This document shows positions 48,222-60,100 of a DNA stretch of 64,000 bases, piece after piece. This stretch comes from Druceiella hillmani (taxonomy: Eukaryota > Arthropoda > Insecta > Lepidoptera > Hepialidae): contig JAYKKI010000004.1 of the NCBI GenBank assembly GCA_039881145.1, forward strand, positions 43,185,001 through 43,249,000. The letters are read 5' to 3'. Within the stretch, counting starts at the first letter, position 1. Every line of letters starts with the position of its first letter. The position numbers and the translations under genes are program-made. The notes under the pieces are model-generated. The model saw only the letters and a list, made by a program, of their open reading frames with translations. It did not search any database and had not been told where the DNA came from.

Positions 48222-49653
48222 TTTTATAAAAAAGAATAAGAAGGAATAAAGACTTCGCCTGGAATATAGATACCTAAAATATTTAATGTAATCTCATGGC
48301 AAATTTCTTTCCTTCATTATATTAATTATTGAAACGTAATAAAAAAAGCTATTAAATAGGAGGAGGACTTGTACTATGAGCACTCTTTACATAGTTAAGG
48401 TAATTATAGACATGTAAATGTTCATATTAATTTCATTAAATTATTTAAAAATATTGATATTATTTTTCTCCGTGTCAATATAAGGCCTACCTGGCCATAG
48501 GAATATCTCAAATTTCAATAGCCTCCTGTAAACTTTTTTATAATTCGACTGCAGCAGTTTCTTGGGCAAGCGGGAGGAGCCAATGTTAGCAACACGGAAC
48601 TCTAACCAGATACATTTTTCAGACAGTACAAATCATAATACAACATCATAATTAAAATATAATAACTGATACACTATAAAATTAAGGTGAAAAAATAATT
48701 GATTCTACAGAATGATTATTGCACAATTATGATTTGCACTCCACTAATTTTTTGTTTCTGGATATTTTAAAAATACTTCAAACACAATCGTAAATAAAAC
48801 TTGTTTTGGAATCCTTTTAGCTCTTTCTGCTGATCCTGTATACGATATATGAAATTTAAAAAATCAAATACTTAATCTGCAAACATTTCTACCTCTTAAC
48901 TTTTCAACATAAATTTTTTTAGTATATATGGTGGTTAATATGCTTTATCATTGTACCAAATTTCAATCTTTTATGTTAAATAATTTCTAAGAAAAGACTT
49001 CATTTTCTGCAATATTTTTGGATATGAAAAAAAAATAGTTTCGAAATACATACAACTTGCTTTATCAATTGATATACTAAATGACATAAAAAATTACTTC
49101 ATTTAATAACCAAAGTTTCTGTCAAAATATTTTTAGTGTTAAATACGGAATAACTAGGTTATATTTTGATAAGGAAGGTTTTTTTCATTTTGTTAAGGAT
49201 TTTTGTCATTTTGATAAAAACCAGGAGCAACTAAGAAATTGACTAAATCAGATAATGAAAGAAAAACATATTTTTTTAAAATTTTCCTAACATTCCTTTT
49301 AATTTAATTTTAATAAAACGCGGGAAGGGAAAGAAAATTTAAAATAAATTACGTTCTTTTTTCATTATATGATTTAGTTGGTGTCTCTTAATCGCTCCTC
49401 GAAATTTCGTCACTCATCATAATATAACCTAGTATTTGCGGATTAAAATTTACTTTATATCTTTGTCAAAAGGCAATACCGGGTTTATGTGATGAAAGTC
49501 TTTGCTTTAGTGTGACCTGATGAAGGCGCTTTTGACTTAAAGCAATAATATGAAAATTTCAACATTAAAAATGAATTGATTTCAGGAAAAAAAAGATAAA
49601 TTTAAAACTTTAGCATCTTTTTTAAACTTGTTGATCAATCTTTATGTTATTTA

Positions 49654-49760
49654 TGGGCTATGGATATCTCCATAGCCCAATTATTGGAAAACTATATAAA
49701 AATAAGACGAATTATTATTATAACTAATAAAAATAAGACGAGTTATTGGAAAACTATATA
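49654..49760. repeat. Short hairpin followed by a duplicated 18-mer
   Basis: TGGGCTATGGA/TCCATAGCCCA forms an 11-bp hairpin with a 4-base loop at 49654-49679. Directly after it, TTATTGGAAAACTATATA occurs at 49681 and again at 49743, with AAATAAGACGA also duplicated between. Confidence 0.85.
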
Positions 49761-50814
49761 GTTTTATTGAAAAAAAGTACATAATCATTTGATCAAAAAA
49801 AATATTTTCAATGCTCCCTAACAATTGACTATCAAGGTTCTTTTTTATTTTTTTCATGTCTTACTATTTCATATTAAATATATTCTACGGGGTACATTCA
49901 TTTGGTACAACGAATATTAAGTTATCAAGGAGTATGTGGTTTATCACGACAGTGTAAAAAATATTCCTTTTTATTAAGTAATCATCTAATACTCGTAACT
50001 GTCTTCATGGAAACTTAGAAGACGCGGATAACTTATAAGGATAGTCTTGTATGTCTGTAGAGTTCGCGTCTTCTAAATGTTTTAATTATTTTAAAAAGTT
50101 ATATACTTCTGAATTAATCAAAAGAATGAGTTGGTGAAATGATTGAGAAAAAATTATATCGGGCCAGTTCTACAAACAAAACCATACTCTGCATATCATC
50201 TTTTATTATTTATGAGCATGCGAATGAAAAAGATTTTACAGGAATTCAGTTTAAATGGTCTTTATGATTGTATGCGGTAACAAATGTCAAAGAAACTCAA
50301 AATTTATTCTTTTAAGACTTATAGATGGCTCTAGAAAATAGTCATAAAAGAAGACAATTTTTTTCATAATTTTAATTTGGGCAATAATTTTAAAAAATTA
50401 CGATTTCAAAAAATATGCTGACCTATGTCCGCAAAAGGATTAACATAATAGGTGTATTATTCCTCGTTTTTAGAAAACACAGTTAGTAGTCATGATATGT
50501 CGAGCCCATAATCCATATGAATATAAGCTATATTTTTGGTAACGAAATATTTAAACTTCAATTCGGCTGACTAAAAAAATGGATTGTTAGTAGCGCGCAG
50601 CCCCTAATAACCCTTAACATTTAGGCACTAAATAAATAAAAATATACATAAATAATACCTTTATTGGTAGCTTTGTACATAGGATTAATCATGAATTAAC
50701 AATAATCATATAACTCATTTAGTCAAGTATAATTATAAAATTTATAAATATGATTTTATTAGAGAATTTGGCACATTTTTCACTTGATGGTCGCCTTTGT
50801 TTTTCTGTTTCTTT

Positions 50815-50865
50815 TAGAAACGAGATTGACTTAACGCATGCTGCGTTAAGTCAATCTCGTTTCTA
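50815..50865. repeat. Perfect 24-bp hairpin with a 3-base loop
   Basis: Arms 50815-50838 and 50842-50865 are exact reverse complements around TGC. No coding remnant surrounds it. There is no T-run pattern suggesting a terminator. Confidence 0.97.
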
Positions 50866-51536
50866 CATTTTGAAATTATAATATACCGAAGAGAGTTAAA
50901 ATTCTAAGTTAAAAGAGAGCCTTTTCTTAAGAAAGGAACGATTTGTGTTCTCGCTAGTTTTGTCGATAATGTCGTTAGAAATACCATTCTATTTATAGTT
51001 GAAGTCCGTTTTTATATTAAAAACGAATAGAGCATTTGTAGTAGACGCATTGAAGATGTGAAAAAATATCATGCTCCCTTTGTCTAACTCTTTGACTTAA
51101 ACTATTTTATCAATCAAGGCTTTCGTATTTTTTCGTAAAATATGAAGATTTATTCATAGGCCTAAGTAAATTATCTTTTTCATCATATTCATTTAATTTA
51201 GATTTTGAAACTCTTTAAATTTTTAAATTTAAAATTTTTGGTCTTATGGTATCACTATAAGTTTTTCTCTTTTAATTCTTCGTCAATATCATCACAAGTT
51301 CTCCTAATGAGGATAATATTTATTTTTTAGGGCTTAAATTTTGACTGAAATTGCTATGATGACAAGAACCCCCAAAATATATTACTATTAATACATAATA
51401 GAAACCACACAGATACGCATTAAGATTATGATTCATATCAATTTATTTGCTTTGCATTTTTAAATATAGTTATATGCATAAATTCTCAAGAAATTAAGGA
51501 GCAAGCAATGCATGTATGAAAATACTTGATGATGAC

Positions 51537-51645
<109 letters not shown>

Positions 51646-51835
51646 CCTCTTTTGCAAAAAAAATGGGCACTTGTAGGAATAAACCATATCATGGCGATAT
51701 GATGAGAATATTGTTATTTATTATTGAGATATCGCTTTTACCTACTTCAGTTATTAAAGATGCTAATAAATAAAAAAAAACGATGTAAAGTCCACAGATG
51801 AGCGTTTTCATTTCACTTTAAAAATAGCTAAAGTT

Positions 51836-52390
51836 CATTTTTGAATATTTATCAACGTCTCTACAGCGGTGGGCGCGAGCGTTGTCGTCCATAAAATGGA
51901 CTCGCCTCCAACTGCTGTTAATGCGGGTTGGGTATGAGGAATAAGAACCTCTGTTATGTACCTTTGCGCATTAAGTGTGACATTTTCAATAAAAAATAAC
52001 TCGATACGGTCATCTAAGTTAATACCAGACCAAAACATTACGGAGCCTCCACTGTAAGGAGTGATTTCCTCAAAGCACACTTCTGGGAAGCGATTTCCAG
52101 GTTTCGTAAGACTCGCCGACATCAATCCCCATCACTAATCTATATACGAGCTTCATCGAAGAATAAAACACTATTCCAGTCTTGTTGAGTCCATGACGAA
52201 AAATTTTGAGCGTATCTCAATCTGGCAACTCGATGCTTACGGAGCAAGGTAGGGCCTCGAACTGGGCTATAGCTACATATATTGACGCCCTGAAGTCTCC
52301 TTCTGACTGTCAATAGGCTTACTTGTGTACCCCTGAGGTCGTCGAGGTTCTGTTTGAGATCCACGTAGAGATATGCGATGGTAACTGCCC
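51836..52390 (-). pseudogene. Tc1-type transposase fragment
   Basis: On the minus strand from about 52385 the frame reads VDLKQNLDDLRG, VSLLTVRRRLQ, LLRKHRVARLRYAQNF and WTQQDWNSVLFFDEARI. This is the second half of the DNA-binding region and the first catalytic Asp block (FFDEA; Asp codon at 52155-52157). After a TAG the frame resumes with PGNRF, PYSGGSVMFWSGI and TLNAQRYITEVLIPH, then shifts frame near 51905 to FMDDNARAHRCRDV, carrying the second catalytic Asp (51894-51896). The third acidic residue and everything after it are missing, as are the N-terminal helix-turn-helix and terminal inverted repeats. This is a truncated, dead Tc1/mariner-superfamily copy of the DD34E kind by sequence style, though the spacing cannot be measured. 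Confidence 0.88.
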
Positions 52391-53886
52391 TTTTCTTAGA
52401 AAATTCTTTTTGAATTAAATATCCAAAATCGTAGAAACTTAATACATAAAAAAAATAAAATACAAATAAAATGTTTAAAGCGGGAAATAAAAACTATATT
52501 AAAATAAATTATGTTTCATTCTAATTATTGTGTAAGTATATATTTCTTTTAAATAAATGTATTGTCCTCTGTAGATTTCAATATTCCTGCACAAATAAAA
52601 TTCGCAAACATCATAATGCTTTTAGTAATAAATCAGTTTACCGTTTCCATTTAGAAGAAAATCTACAAGATCGCCAATGTAAATATATTAAAATAAATGT
52701 TTCAAATCTCCAGAAAAATACAAGAACGATTTAAGTAGAGAAGTATAAATTCCATCAATACCAAATAATTCAAAAGTACTAACTGTAAGTCCTAGAGAAA
52801 CCTCTTGATTCTACAAATGATTCTGAGTCATCAATGTTTTAAAGAGTATGGTTATAAAAAACGAGGAAAAAAAGATTTTTTTTGTACACCGTACTGTTTC
52901 TCCAAAAGCTTATTCTAGTTCTTAAATACCCACCAATTTGAGTAATTACGGGTAAATATCCGGTAAATACCCAATGTAACCAGTATTTAAAATCCATTTC
53001 TAAGTTGCATTTATTTCCCGCTAGTCGATTGGGTGATAGTATAGTAATATTTGTAAATAAAAGTATGAAGTTTGTTATTTTAAATAAAAACATTGACGTG
53101 AATTCAATGTTTCTTATGCCTAATAGTGCAGTAGTTTTGTATTCAAAATCGATGAAGCAAAAAAATATAGACAAGAATGTCGCAAAATAAGTAGAAAAAA
53201 GAATTTTTTGCAGTCAAGTGAAAGGTAAATAAGATAGTAAGTAGTGACGACCAATTTTTTTTTATCTGACCTTCAATTCTGAAATCAAAGCTGAAAATAA
53301 AATTGACTAGTATTTGATTTTCGGTTGTCTTCCTACTTTGAAATATTTGTAAAGGCTGCTTTTGTGGTAAATTTGTTTCCTAATTTCTACGATTTTCATA
53401 TTTTGGCAGCACTTACCATAAGTGTCATACTTGTTTATTTTTACTATTCTTGTAATTTATCATTAGATACGTCACCTCCAAAGTTGTATCCTTCAAAGAC
53501 TCTGAAATTACTAATTACCCTTTTTAGTACTTTTATATTATGAAATAGAATGACATTTTGGTTATCAGAAAAGGCTTTTTATAAACAATGTATTCTGTAA
53601 ATGTAACTGAAGTAACTACTTTTTAGATAAATAATGTACTCGTATATTTTATCTTTCTGATTAAGCTTGGCGAGTATTATTACTAATAAAATAATTAGTT
53701 GGTTAAAAAGCCTAAAAGGATTAAAATTTTGTAAATAATAAGAAAAATTGTTGTTTATTTATCCGTCCCGTCCTGAAATTTTGTCCTATTATCTTTTTTT
53801 CCTGTTTACCTATTTATTATTATGATTCTTTTTAACATTTTTTGCCCTAATAAAGATAAGTTTTGACAATATTTTTAAAACATATA
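52391..53886. other. A+T-rich gap, unrecognised open frames
   Basis: Open frames at 52528-52734, 52839-53174 (minus, 111 codons), 53005-53190 and 53325-53543 overlap or alternate here, but none shows motifs I can place. The overlapping pair at 52839-53190 means at most one could be real. Confidence 0.35.
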
Positions 53887-53969
53887 CAGGTGTCCGCGAC
53901 CATTATTGGAAAAAAAACTTGAATTGTGCTCCACCAGGAGATTGCAAAACAGCATATATTTTAGAAAAA

Positions 53970-54498
53970 TATTGACATGGTAGATTTTTAATAAATAACA
54001 AAAAGTCTATTGTGAACATAGCCTAGCTTTTAACGCTCACGCCCCTTCATGTTGCGAATAGCGAGAGATACTGCATATTAGCAGAGGCACGCGATGAATA
54101 TGTACTGTGCGATAAACTGTGTTGGGGGAGGGGAACAAAATAGCTTGCCTTTATTCGTTTAAAATCTTTCCCAGCTTGGTTTAACGAACGTATTTCAAAT
54201 AACATATATGAGGGCGCATCCTCTTACAAAATTATTACGCTTAGTAGATGAACTTAAAAATACACTAATTTAATTAATACTAAAAAATCCGTTTTATTTC
54301 AGAAATATCTTCCACGGAGCGAAATAAAACTAGGTTTAAAATGGGCGTATAATAATTTCTATTTTAAAATTCGACTAATACCGGAAAATGACAACTTCAA
54401 GACTCTAATTAGATATATCGATAATCAATCGTGTGCGCCAGAGATCAATAAGCACGTACTCATGAGCTGCAACATATTTTCGTATTAATTAATAATTA
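53970..54498 (+). repeat. Left arm of the fold-back element
   Basis: Inverted partner of 55353-55922, with a 110-base extra block. The inner edge is at TAATTAATAATTA (54486-54498). Confidence 0.85.
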
Positions 54499-54519
54499 GA
54501 ATCCAGGCAGTACCATCAC

Positions 54520-54660
54520 CTCAAGTTTCGCCATGTGTTGAAGAACAAGTCTTGAAACATTTTAGGCATAATCCGATGACAAGTACATGGAAAGCAGAAA
54601 GACAAGTTTTCATTGTAAATAGATTAATATTTTTACATTACAAAATACTACTATTAAATG
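54520..54660 (+). pseudogene. Transposase N-terminal-like fragment in the fold-back core
   Basis: The plus strand reads SPCVEEQVLKHFRHNPMTST and continues WKAERQVFIVNRLI. A V-E-E-.-V-L......N-P..S-T-R.-A segment is the usual second helix-turn-helix region of mariner-superfamily transposases of the DUF4817 group, ahead of a W-R-I-L-.-.-.-.-.-H-P-Y block that is not preserved here. The rest of a transposase is not visible in the core, so the element is non-autonomous or deleted. Confidence 0.4.
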
Positions 54661-55352
54661 TAATGTGATGTATACAGCGGTATTTAAAACCACCAAGCGC
54701 CCTTAATTACCGGATCGTAGTTGCACGCGCAACCCATACATACTACACGCAACCATACGTAATTGTCAAAACTAATACGTTCAAAATACCCAATTTAGAT
54801 ATTCGCGCTCGCCCCTCGCCCTGTAACTCGTCGAAATATCAGCGAGACGAGACTCTGTTCTGTGGGCGAGACATTCGCGCACGAATGCTGACATAAACTT
54901 GTTGTGCTCGGTCGGCAGCAATTTTACTTTGGCAGATATTATGGCGGCATCTGCGTTACGCTTACCGAGTTAGTATAACTTCAGGATATTACTTACTGAA
55001 GTTCTAAAAAATTAGAATAAACTACTTTCATTTTATTTAAGGTATTTTTGTATGCTCGCTAGAAAATGGAATCAACGTGTTGACTTGTGTTACCAACTAG
55101 CGTTTTCCTTGCCACTACTTTCTTTTATCTTGTTCAAAAACAACCATCGATGCAAGAGTCACGAGTGACGAGGCGAGTTACACGACGAATAGCGAGTTTA
55201 CCGTTTATCTTTCTGTTCGCTATTCGTGCGATTATGTAAATGGACAAAAGACCGTAGTAACTGCAAGATTCACAGTTTATACAAAAAAGCAAACCGCGCA
55301 CCAAATTCTTTAAATGGTTGTCACCCTCCAACACATTTAAAACTATTGATCG
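54661..55352. other. G+C-richer core of the fold-back element
   Basis: No coding recognised. Base composition is richer in CG dinucleotides than the flanks (for example 54810-54970 and 55135-55205), and ATGGCGGC occurs at 54940. Direct and inverted GCGAATAG/CTATTCGC motifs occur at 55185-55230 and also in the extra block of the left arm (54056-54063). Confidence 0.45.
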
Positions 55353-55922
<570 letters not shown>

Positions 55923-55983
<61 letters not shown>

Positions 55984-56004
55984 GTATGTATGTATGTATG
56001 TATA
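55923..56004. repeat. (TA)n followed by (GTAT)n microsatellite
   Basis: About 29 TA units to 55980, then GTAT units to about 56004. It lies exactly where the right terminus of the fold-back element should continue. Confidence 0.95.
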
Positions 56005-58479
56005 GTTGAACATGTGTTTTAAAAATAGTTTTATTACAATGGAGAATATATTTTTGTTATATGGAAATTATCACCAATAATAAATTTAATAAATTAACCT
56101 ACTTTGTAATTACCCAACAATCAATAGTGCAACTATGTCAGTTTATTTTCTTTGTATATTACAATGTAAAAATAATGCCATAGTGTACTTAATAATGAGA
56201 AATTTTTAAAAAGTTTGTTAATAATGCATAACGAGGTTTATATGTTCACAAAATTTGTGATACTTAAATTGTAACGACACGGTAGATAAAGTATAATGTG
56301 ACGGTGAACGGTTTACGGTTCTGTTTTCTATTTGATGAAAAAAATACTTCAAATTAAAGAGATCCTGAAAAAAATAAAATATTTAGGTATCTGTTGTCCC
56401 ATAATAGATTAATTTTTGACAATTCCTTTTATCAAAGTTGTTTATTTCAAAGTGAAAATTTTAGTTTACATCTTGATGCGATACCCCAATCGAAACAAAA
56501 GTGCTTTTAATTTATTTACAAGTTATTGATTTTGCTTTAAAAAAAGATGCCTTACTGCCCCGTGGTCTTCAATGTATTAAAAATAATGACTGGTAAGAAA
56601 ATATTTGTTGGTGGATGGATGAAAATTTTACCATTTGTAATTTTATTTACTGACTTTATTGTAATAAAAGTGAATTTCACATCATGAGAGCGTGGTTTCA
56701 AATATATTTCGGTATTTTTTCTCTGCAGCAAAGAAATAAATTAAAATTATATTTCGGAAAATGAATTCAAGTTGTAAAGAAATTTACTGTTCATAGTATG
56801 CTTTTAAACAAATTACTTTAATATAATTTTTTTTCACAAAGTAGTTATGAATATTGGTAAAGTATTTTGATAGAATAACCTTTCCTTGCCTGTATTCGGT
56901 ATATTAGGAAGTTGATTTATTGATTTGCTAAAGACCGAGGCTTGCATAAAATCCTAGATTTTTAATTAGGAAAATTCTTCTTCTGAAAGTTCTTCTTATT
57001 ATCAAATAGTTTATATTCAAGGTTAACATATTGAAATCGATTAATTTTTTTAGCAAACTTTTGTAAAGATTATAAAATTCCATCACTTGCGAAATGTCAT
57101 CTTTGTGTTTATTATTCAAAAGTAACTGATAAAATAAATTTAAAAAAGCAAAAATAATGAGGATATATTTTAAATCTCTTAATAAAACTGCCTTACAGAT
57201 TAATGCAGAAAAAAATTGAAAAAACTTTTAAGGGAGACAACAATTGATTGAAATCTCATCGATGTTTGATGAGACAAAACTTGACAAAAATGATTGATTT
57301 TCATGCACATGAATTTTTTTAAAGGAAACAATGAAAACAAACTTCGCTAACCTAGTTATTTTTCGATTTTTTCCAGACGTAACCTAAATAATTTGGTTAT
57401 ATATCCTTAATTTATCTAGGCAAATTTTCTAAACAAATTCCGAATTGAAGTAATGGTTTCACGCTAATATCTTGACTTTCAGATTTTTGACAGATACGGT
57501 TAGAAATCAGGGTAGGGTTAATGCAAAACACTTTTAAGGTTTATATTTTGCAAAGAAAACAACGTAAAATACTACTATTTCCAGACATTTTCAGATTACT
57601 TTATATGAGGTCTTCAATGACATATCATTTGATGAGATCCTTAAAAAAAAATAACTTTCCTTCCAAGTTTTATATATTGAGAAACACATTAAAATATTTT
57701 TTCTTGTACAAAATTTTGTTTCTTGTGAACATATCGAATTTATATCTATCTATTTTTATTACTTGGCTACAAAGTCCTAAAAATATTATGAAGTTAATAT
57801 GAACTCATTCACTCTAACGACATCTAGTGGAAAATAGTTTCAAGAGTCATGTTTATTCATAATAAACCAACTAATCAAAGACTAGAAGTAAATATGGAGA
57901 ATATCTATTTTCAGTATTTGATTCTTCGGTATCAATTAGCTTCATTGATCGTCGACTTTGTGAACTTGAATACGAGGTAATAAAGCGTATCATTTTCGGG
58001 CTATTATGTATTTGCTATATTTTCTTATGAGATAAAATTATTTTAACGATAAATTAAGCCATTAATATATAAATTTGTATATGCTTGAAATTTTGGACTA
58101 CGCTTTATTAATCAAAAATATAGTGTAATATAATAAGTAAAATGCATATTAGATAGAAACGTCCAAACGTAAACAAACATAATTTTTGGAAAAAATAATA
58201 AGGTGTACTGGGCCTTGTTAGCTAGGTACGCTACATATTAATCTTTTCACTCCGGTACTATGATATGTGTGATATCACGCCTCATCGCGTCAATCGAGCG
58301 GCCATAACCCCTACTCCTGGTAGCAGAGAGGCATTTAATTTATTTCATCATTATAGAATTAATGTCACTCTGGTTACTAGTGAAAATAAGCCGCGTAGTT
58401 AATCAATTCTAGCTTTTAAAAAGATATAACCATTCAATCATGGTACCTAGCGAAAGAGTAAATTTAGGTGTATTCTCTT
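56005..58479. other. A+T-rich interval without recognised content
   Basis: The open frame at 57521-57802 and the minus frame at 56928-57119 resemble nothing I know. A slightly G+C-richer patch at 58230-58330 has no readable coding. Confidence 0.4.
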
Positions 58480-58742
58480 CACAATTAAATGAAACTACGT
58501 GATGTAGTATTATTTATACTTTCTTTAATTTCTTGACCACGACCTAGGTTTCGTTGTATTACATCTTCAGGTGAGAAATTAGCAAAGGTTATCTTTGCTA
58601 ATATCCCACCTGAAGATGTTGCAATACAACGAAACCTAGGTCGTGGTAAAGAAATTAAAGAAAGTAGAAATAATACTACATCACGTAGTTTCATTTAATT
58701 GTGAATAATGAATTTCTACAAAATTAACGCCAAATATATTCA
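58480..58742. repeat. Near-perfect palindrome, copy 3 of the palindromic-repeat family
   Basis: 58480-58588 and 58593-58703 are inverted copies differing by two substitutions and a 3-base indel in the main arms, with the axis at GTTAT (58588-58592). The innermost bases (ATTAGCAAAG/CTTTGCTAAT) and the flanking CACCTGAAGAT/ATCTTCAGGTG are also paired. The right arm continues unpaired to 58742 with the family's outer end (TTGAATATATTTGGCG when inverted). Both arms, read outward from the axis, encode the same short tail with FAN, PEDV, IQRNLGRG and EIKES..NNTTSRSFI, then TAA. This is not a gene in itself; the open frame on the minus strand (58485-58694) merely crosses the palindrome. Confidence 0.93.
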
Positions 58743-58785
58743 ATAGTGTTATTCTCTTATTATGAACCCATATGTTAAAATTATA

Positions 58786-58818
58786 CAGGGTGTCCAGTGG
58801 CAGATTTCAAAGTTTGAA
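58786..58818 (+). repeat. Left terminal inverted repeat of the DD41D element
   Basis: 33 bases, one mismatch to the inverted right copy. Confidence 0.97.
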
Positions 58819-58902
58819 CAAACATAGTTTCTGAACATAACACATAAGAGGGGCGCGAGGGGCGTCGTTAGAAGCGCAAGCGGTGCGGATATTTTAGTAG
58901 CT

Positions 58903-59995
58903 ATGGAACAGTGGAGTGGAGAGCACTGCGCTTTTGCCGTCGAGGCATACATTTCGAATGGATTTTTGCTGTCTGTAGCACGCCGTCGATTTAATAATCG
59001 TTACAGTATTCGTCGATTACGTGATGGACCATCGATCAACCTCATTCAGTCATGGGTAGCAAGGTTCAGAGCTACATGATCAACATTAAATAGGCCCAGG
59101 CCAGGACCTACACCATTGGTAGCCACGGATGAAAATGTCGAGCGTGTTATGGTTTCTGTCGTTGAAAATCCCCGTTTTATGCGTACACGTTCGTCGATAT
59201 TGGGAATTCCGAAATCAACTTTACAGGTAATAATGTGAAAAAAGCTCAAGTTCCATCCATATAAAATTCAAATTTTTCAAGATTTACACGATTCTGCCTT
59301 TGAATTAAGAAAAACTTACGCGGAGGTGATGTTGTTGAGATTTCGTACTGCTACCCGGATGGGCAACATATTCTTTAGTGACGAAGCTCACTTTCACATT
59401 GGAGGATATTTGAATAAGCAGAACTTTCGTTATTGGAATGTCCACAACCCAAGACAAATGCATCGAGTCTTTACATAAGCCTAAAGTAACAGTCTGGTGT
59501 GCCATGTCTGCATCTGTAATCATAGGGCCTTATTTCTTTGAAAATCAACGTGGCCAAATTCTAACTGTGAATTCGGAGAGATATGCCCAGATGTTAAATG
59601 ACTTTTTCAGAGTAGAACTACAGAATAGTCCGTCCTTCAATCAAAACACATGGTTCCAGCAGGACGGGGCTACACCTCACACTGCTAATTTGTCCATGAA
59701 TGCAGTGCGGCAGTTATTTCCAGAAAAAAACATATCCCGAAACGGCTCCGTACCGTGGCCACCTAGGTCACCCGATTTAAGCCCATGTGACTTTTTCTTA
59801 TGGGGATACTTAAAATCAGTTGTTTGCAAAACAAATCCGAGCACTGTGGCACAACTTAAAGAAAATATTCGAGCCGAAGTCAGTAGGATACCCCAGTCGC
59901 TCTGCAAACGCGTTTTTGAAAACATGCGTGCTAGACTCGAAGAGTGTGTCAGACTCGATGGCCGCCATTTGGAAAACGTGGTTTTTAAAAAATGA
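58903..59995 (+). pseudogene. Mariner-superfamily transposase with DD41D triad, inactivated
   Basis: The enzyme of this family cuts out and reinserts the element at TA sites. From ATG 58903 the frame reads MEQWSGEHCAFAVEAYISN (the DUF4817-type helix-turn-helix start) and LIQSWVARFRA, meets TGA at 59077, continues with RPRPGPTPLVATDENVERV, meets TGA at 59236, and then reads KFHPYKIQIFQDLH and NIFFSDEAHFHIGGYLNKQN (first catalytic Asp at 59380). Between about 59457 and 59470 the frame shifts by +1. It is then open to TGA 59993 with KVTVWCAMSASVIIGPYFFE, FQQDGATPHTA (second Asp at 59663) and PPRSPDLSPCDFFLWGYLKS (third Asp at 59789). Exactly 41 residues separate the second and third Asp. Total length would be about 363 codons, normal for the family. 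Two stops and one shift are the only obvious defects. Confidence 0.95.
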
Positions 59996-60065
59996 AATCC
60001 GCATTTGTTTTTATAAAGTTAAAATCAACCTACTTTGTATTAGAGGTGTAGTTTTTTTTAAATTT

Positions 60066-60098
60066 TTCAAACATTGAAATCTGCCACTGGACACCCTG
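60066..60098 (-). repeat. Right terminal inverted repeat of the DD41D element
   Basis: Inverted match to 58786-58818, followed by TA. Confidence 0.97.
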
Positions 60099-60100
60099 TA

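Larger units (their letters stand above)
58784..60100 (+). mobile_element. Mariner-superfamily DD41D transposon, nearly complete
   Basis: Terminal inverted repeats at 58786-58818 and 60066-60098 match over 33 bases with one mismatch (both begin CAGGGTGTCCAGTGGCAGAT read inward), and each end abuts TA (58784-58785 and 60099-60100), the target duplication of the Tc1/mariner superfamily. The element is 1313 bases long, the usual size, and encloses a single transposase frame on the plus strand. The TIRs are hardly diverged and the coding keeps long clean stretches, so this is the youngest insertion in the window. It lies 40 bases from the palindromic repeat. Confidence 0.97.

Noticed and set aside
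52839..53190. 111-codon minus frame and 61-codon plus frame overlapping each other
   Set aside because: Neither shows a motif; mutual overlap and A+T-driven composition make both doubtful.
58749..59523. Minus-strand open frames inside the mariner element
   Set aside because: Shadows of the plus-strand transposase.
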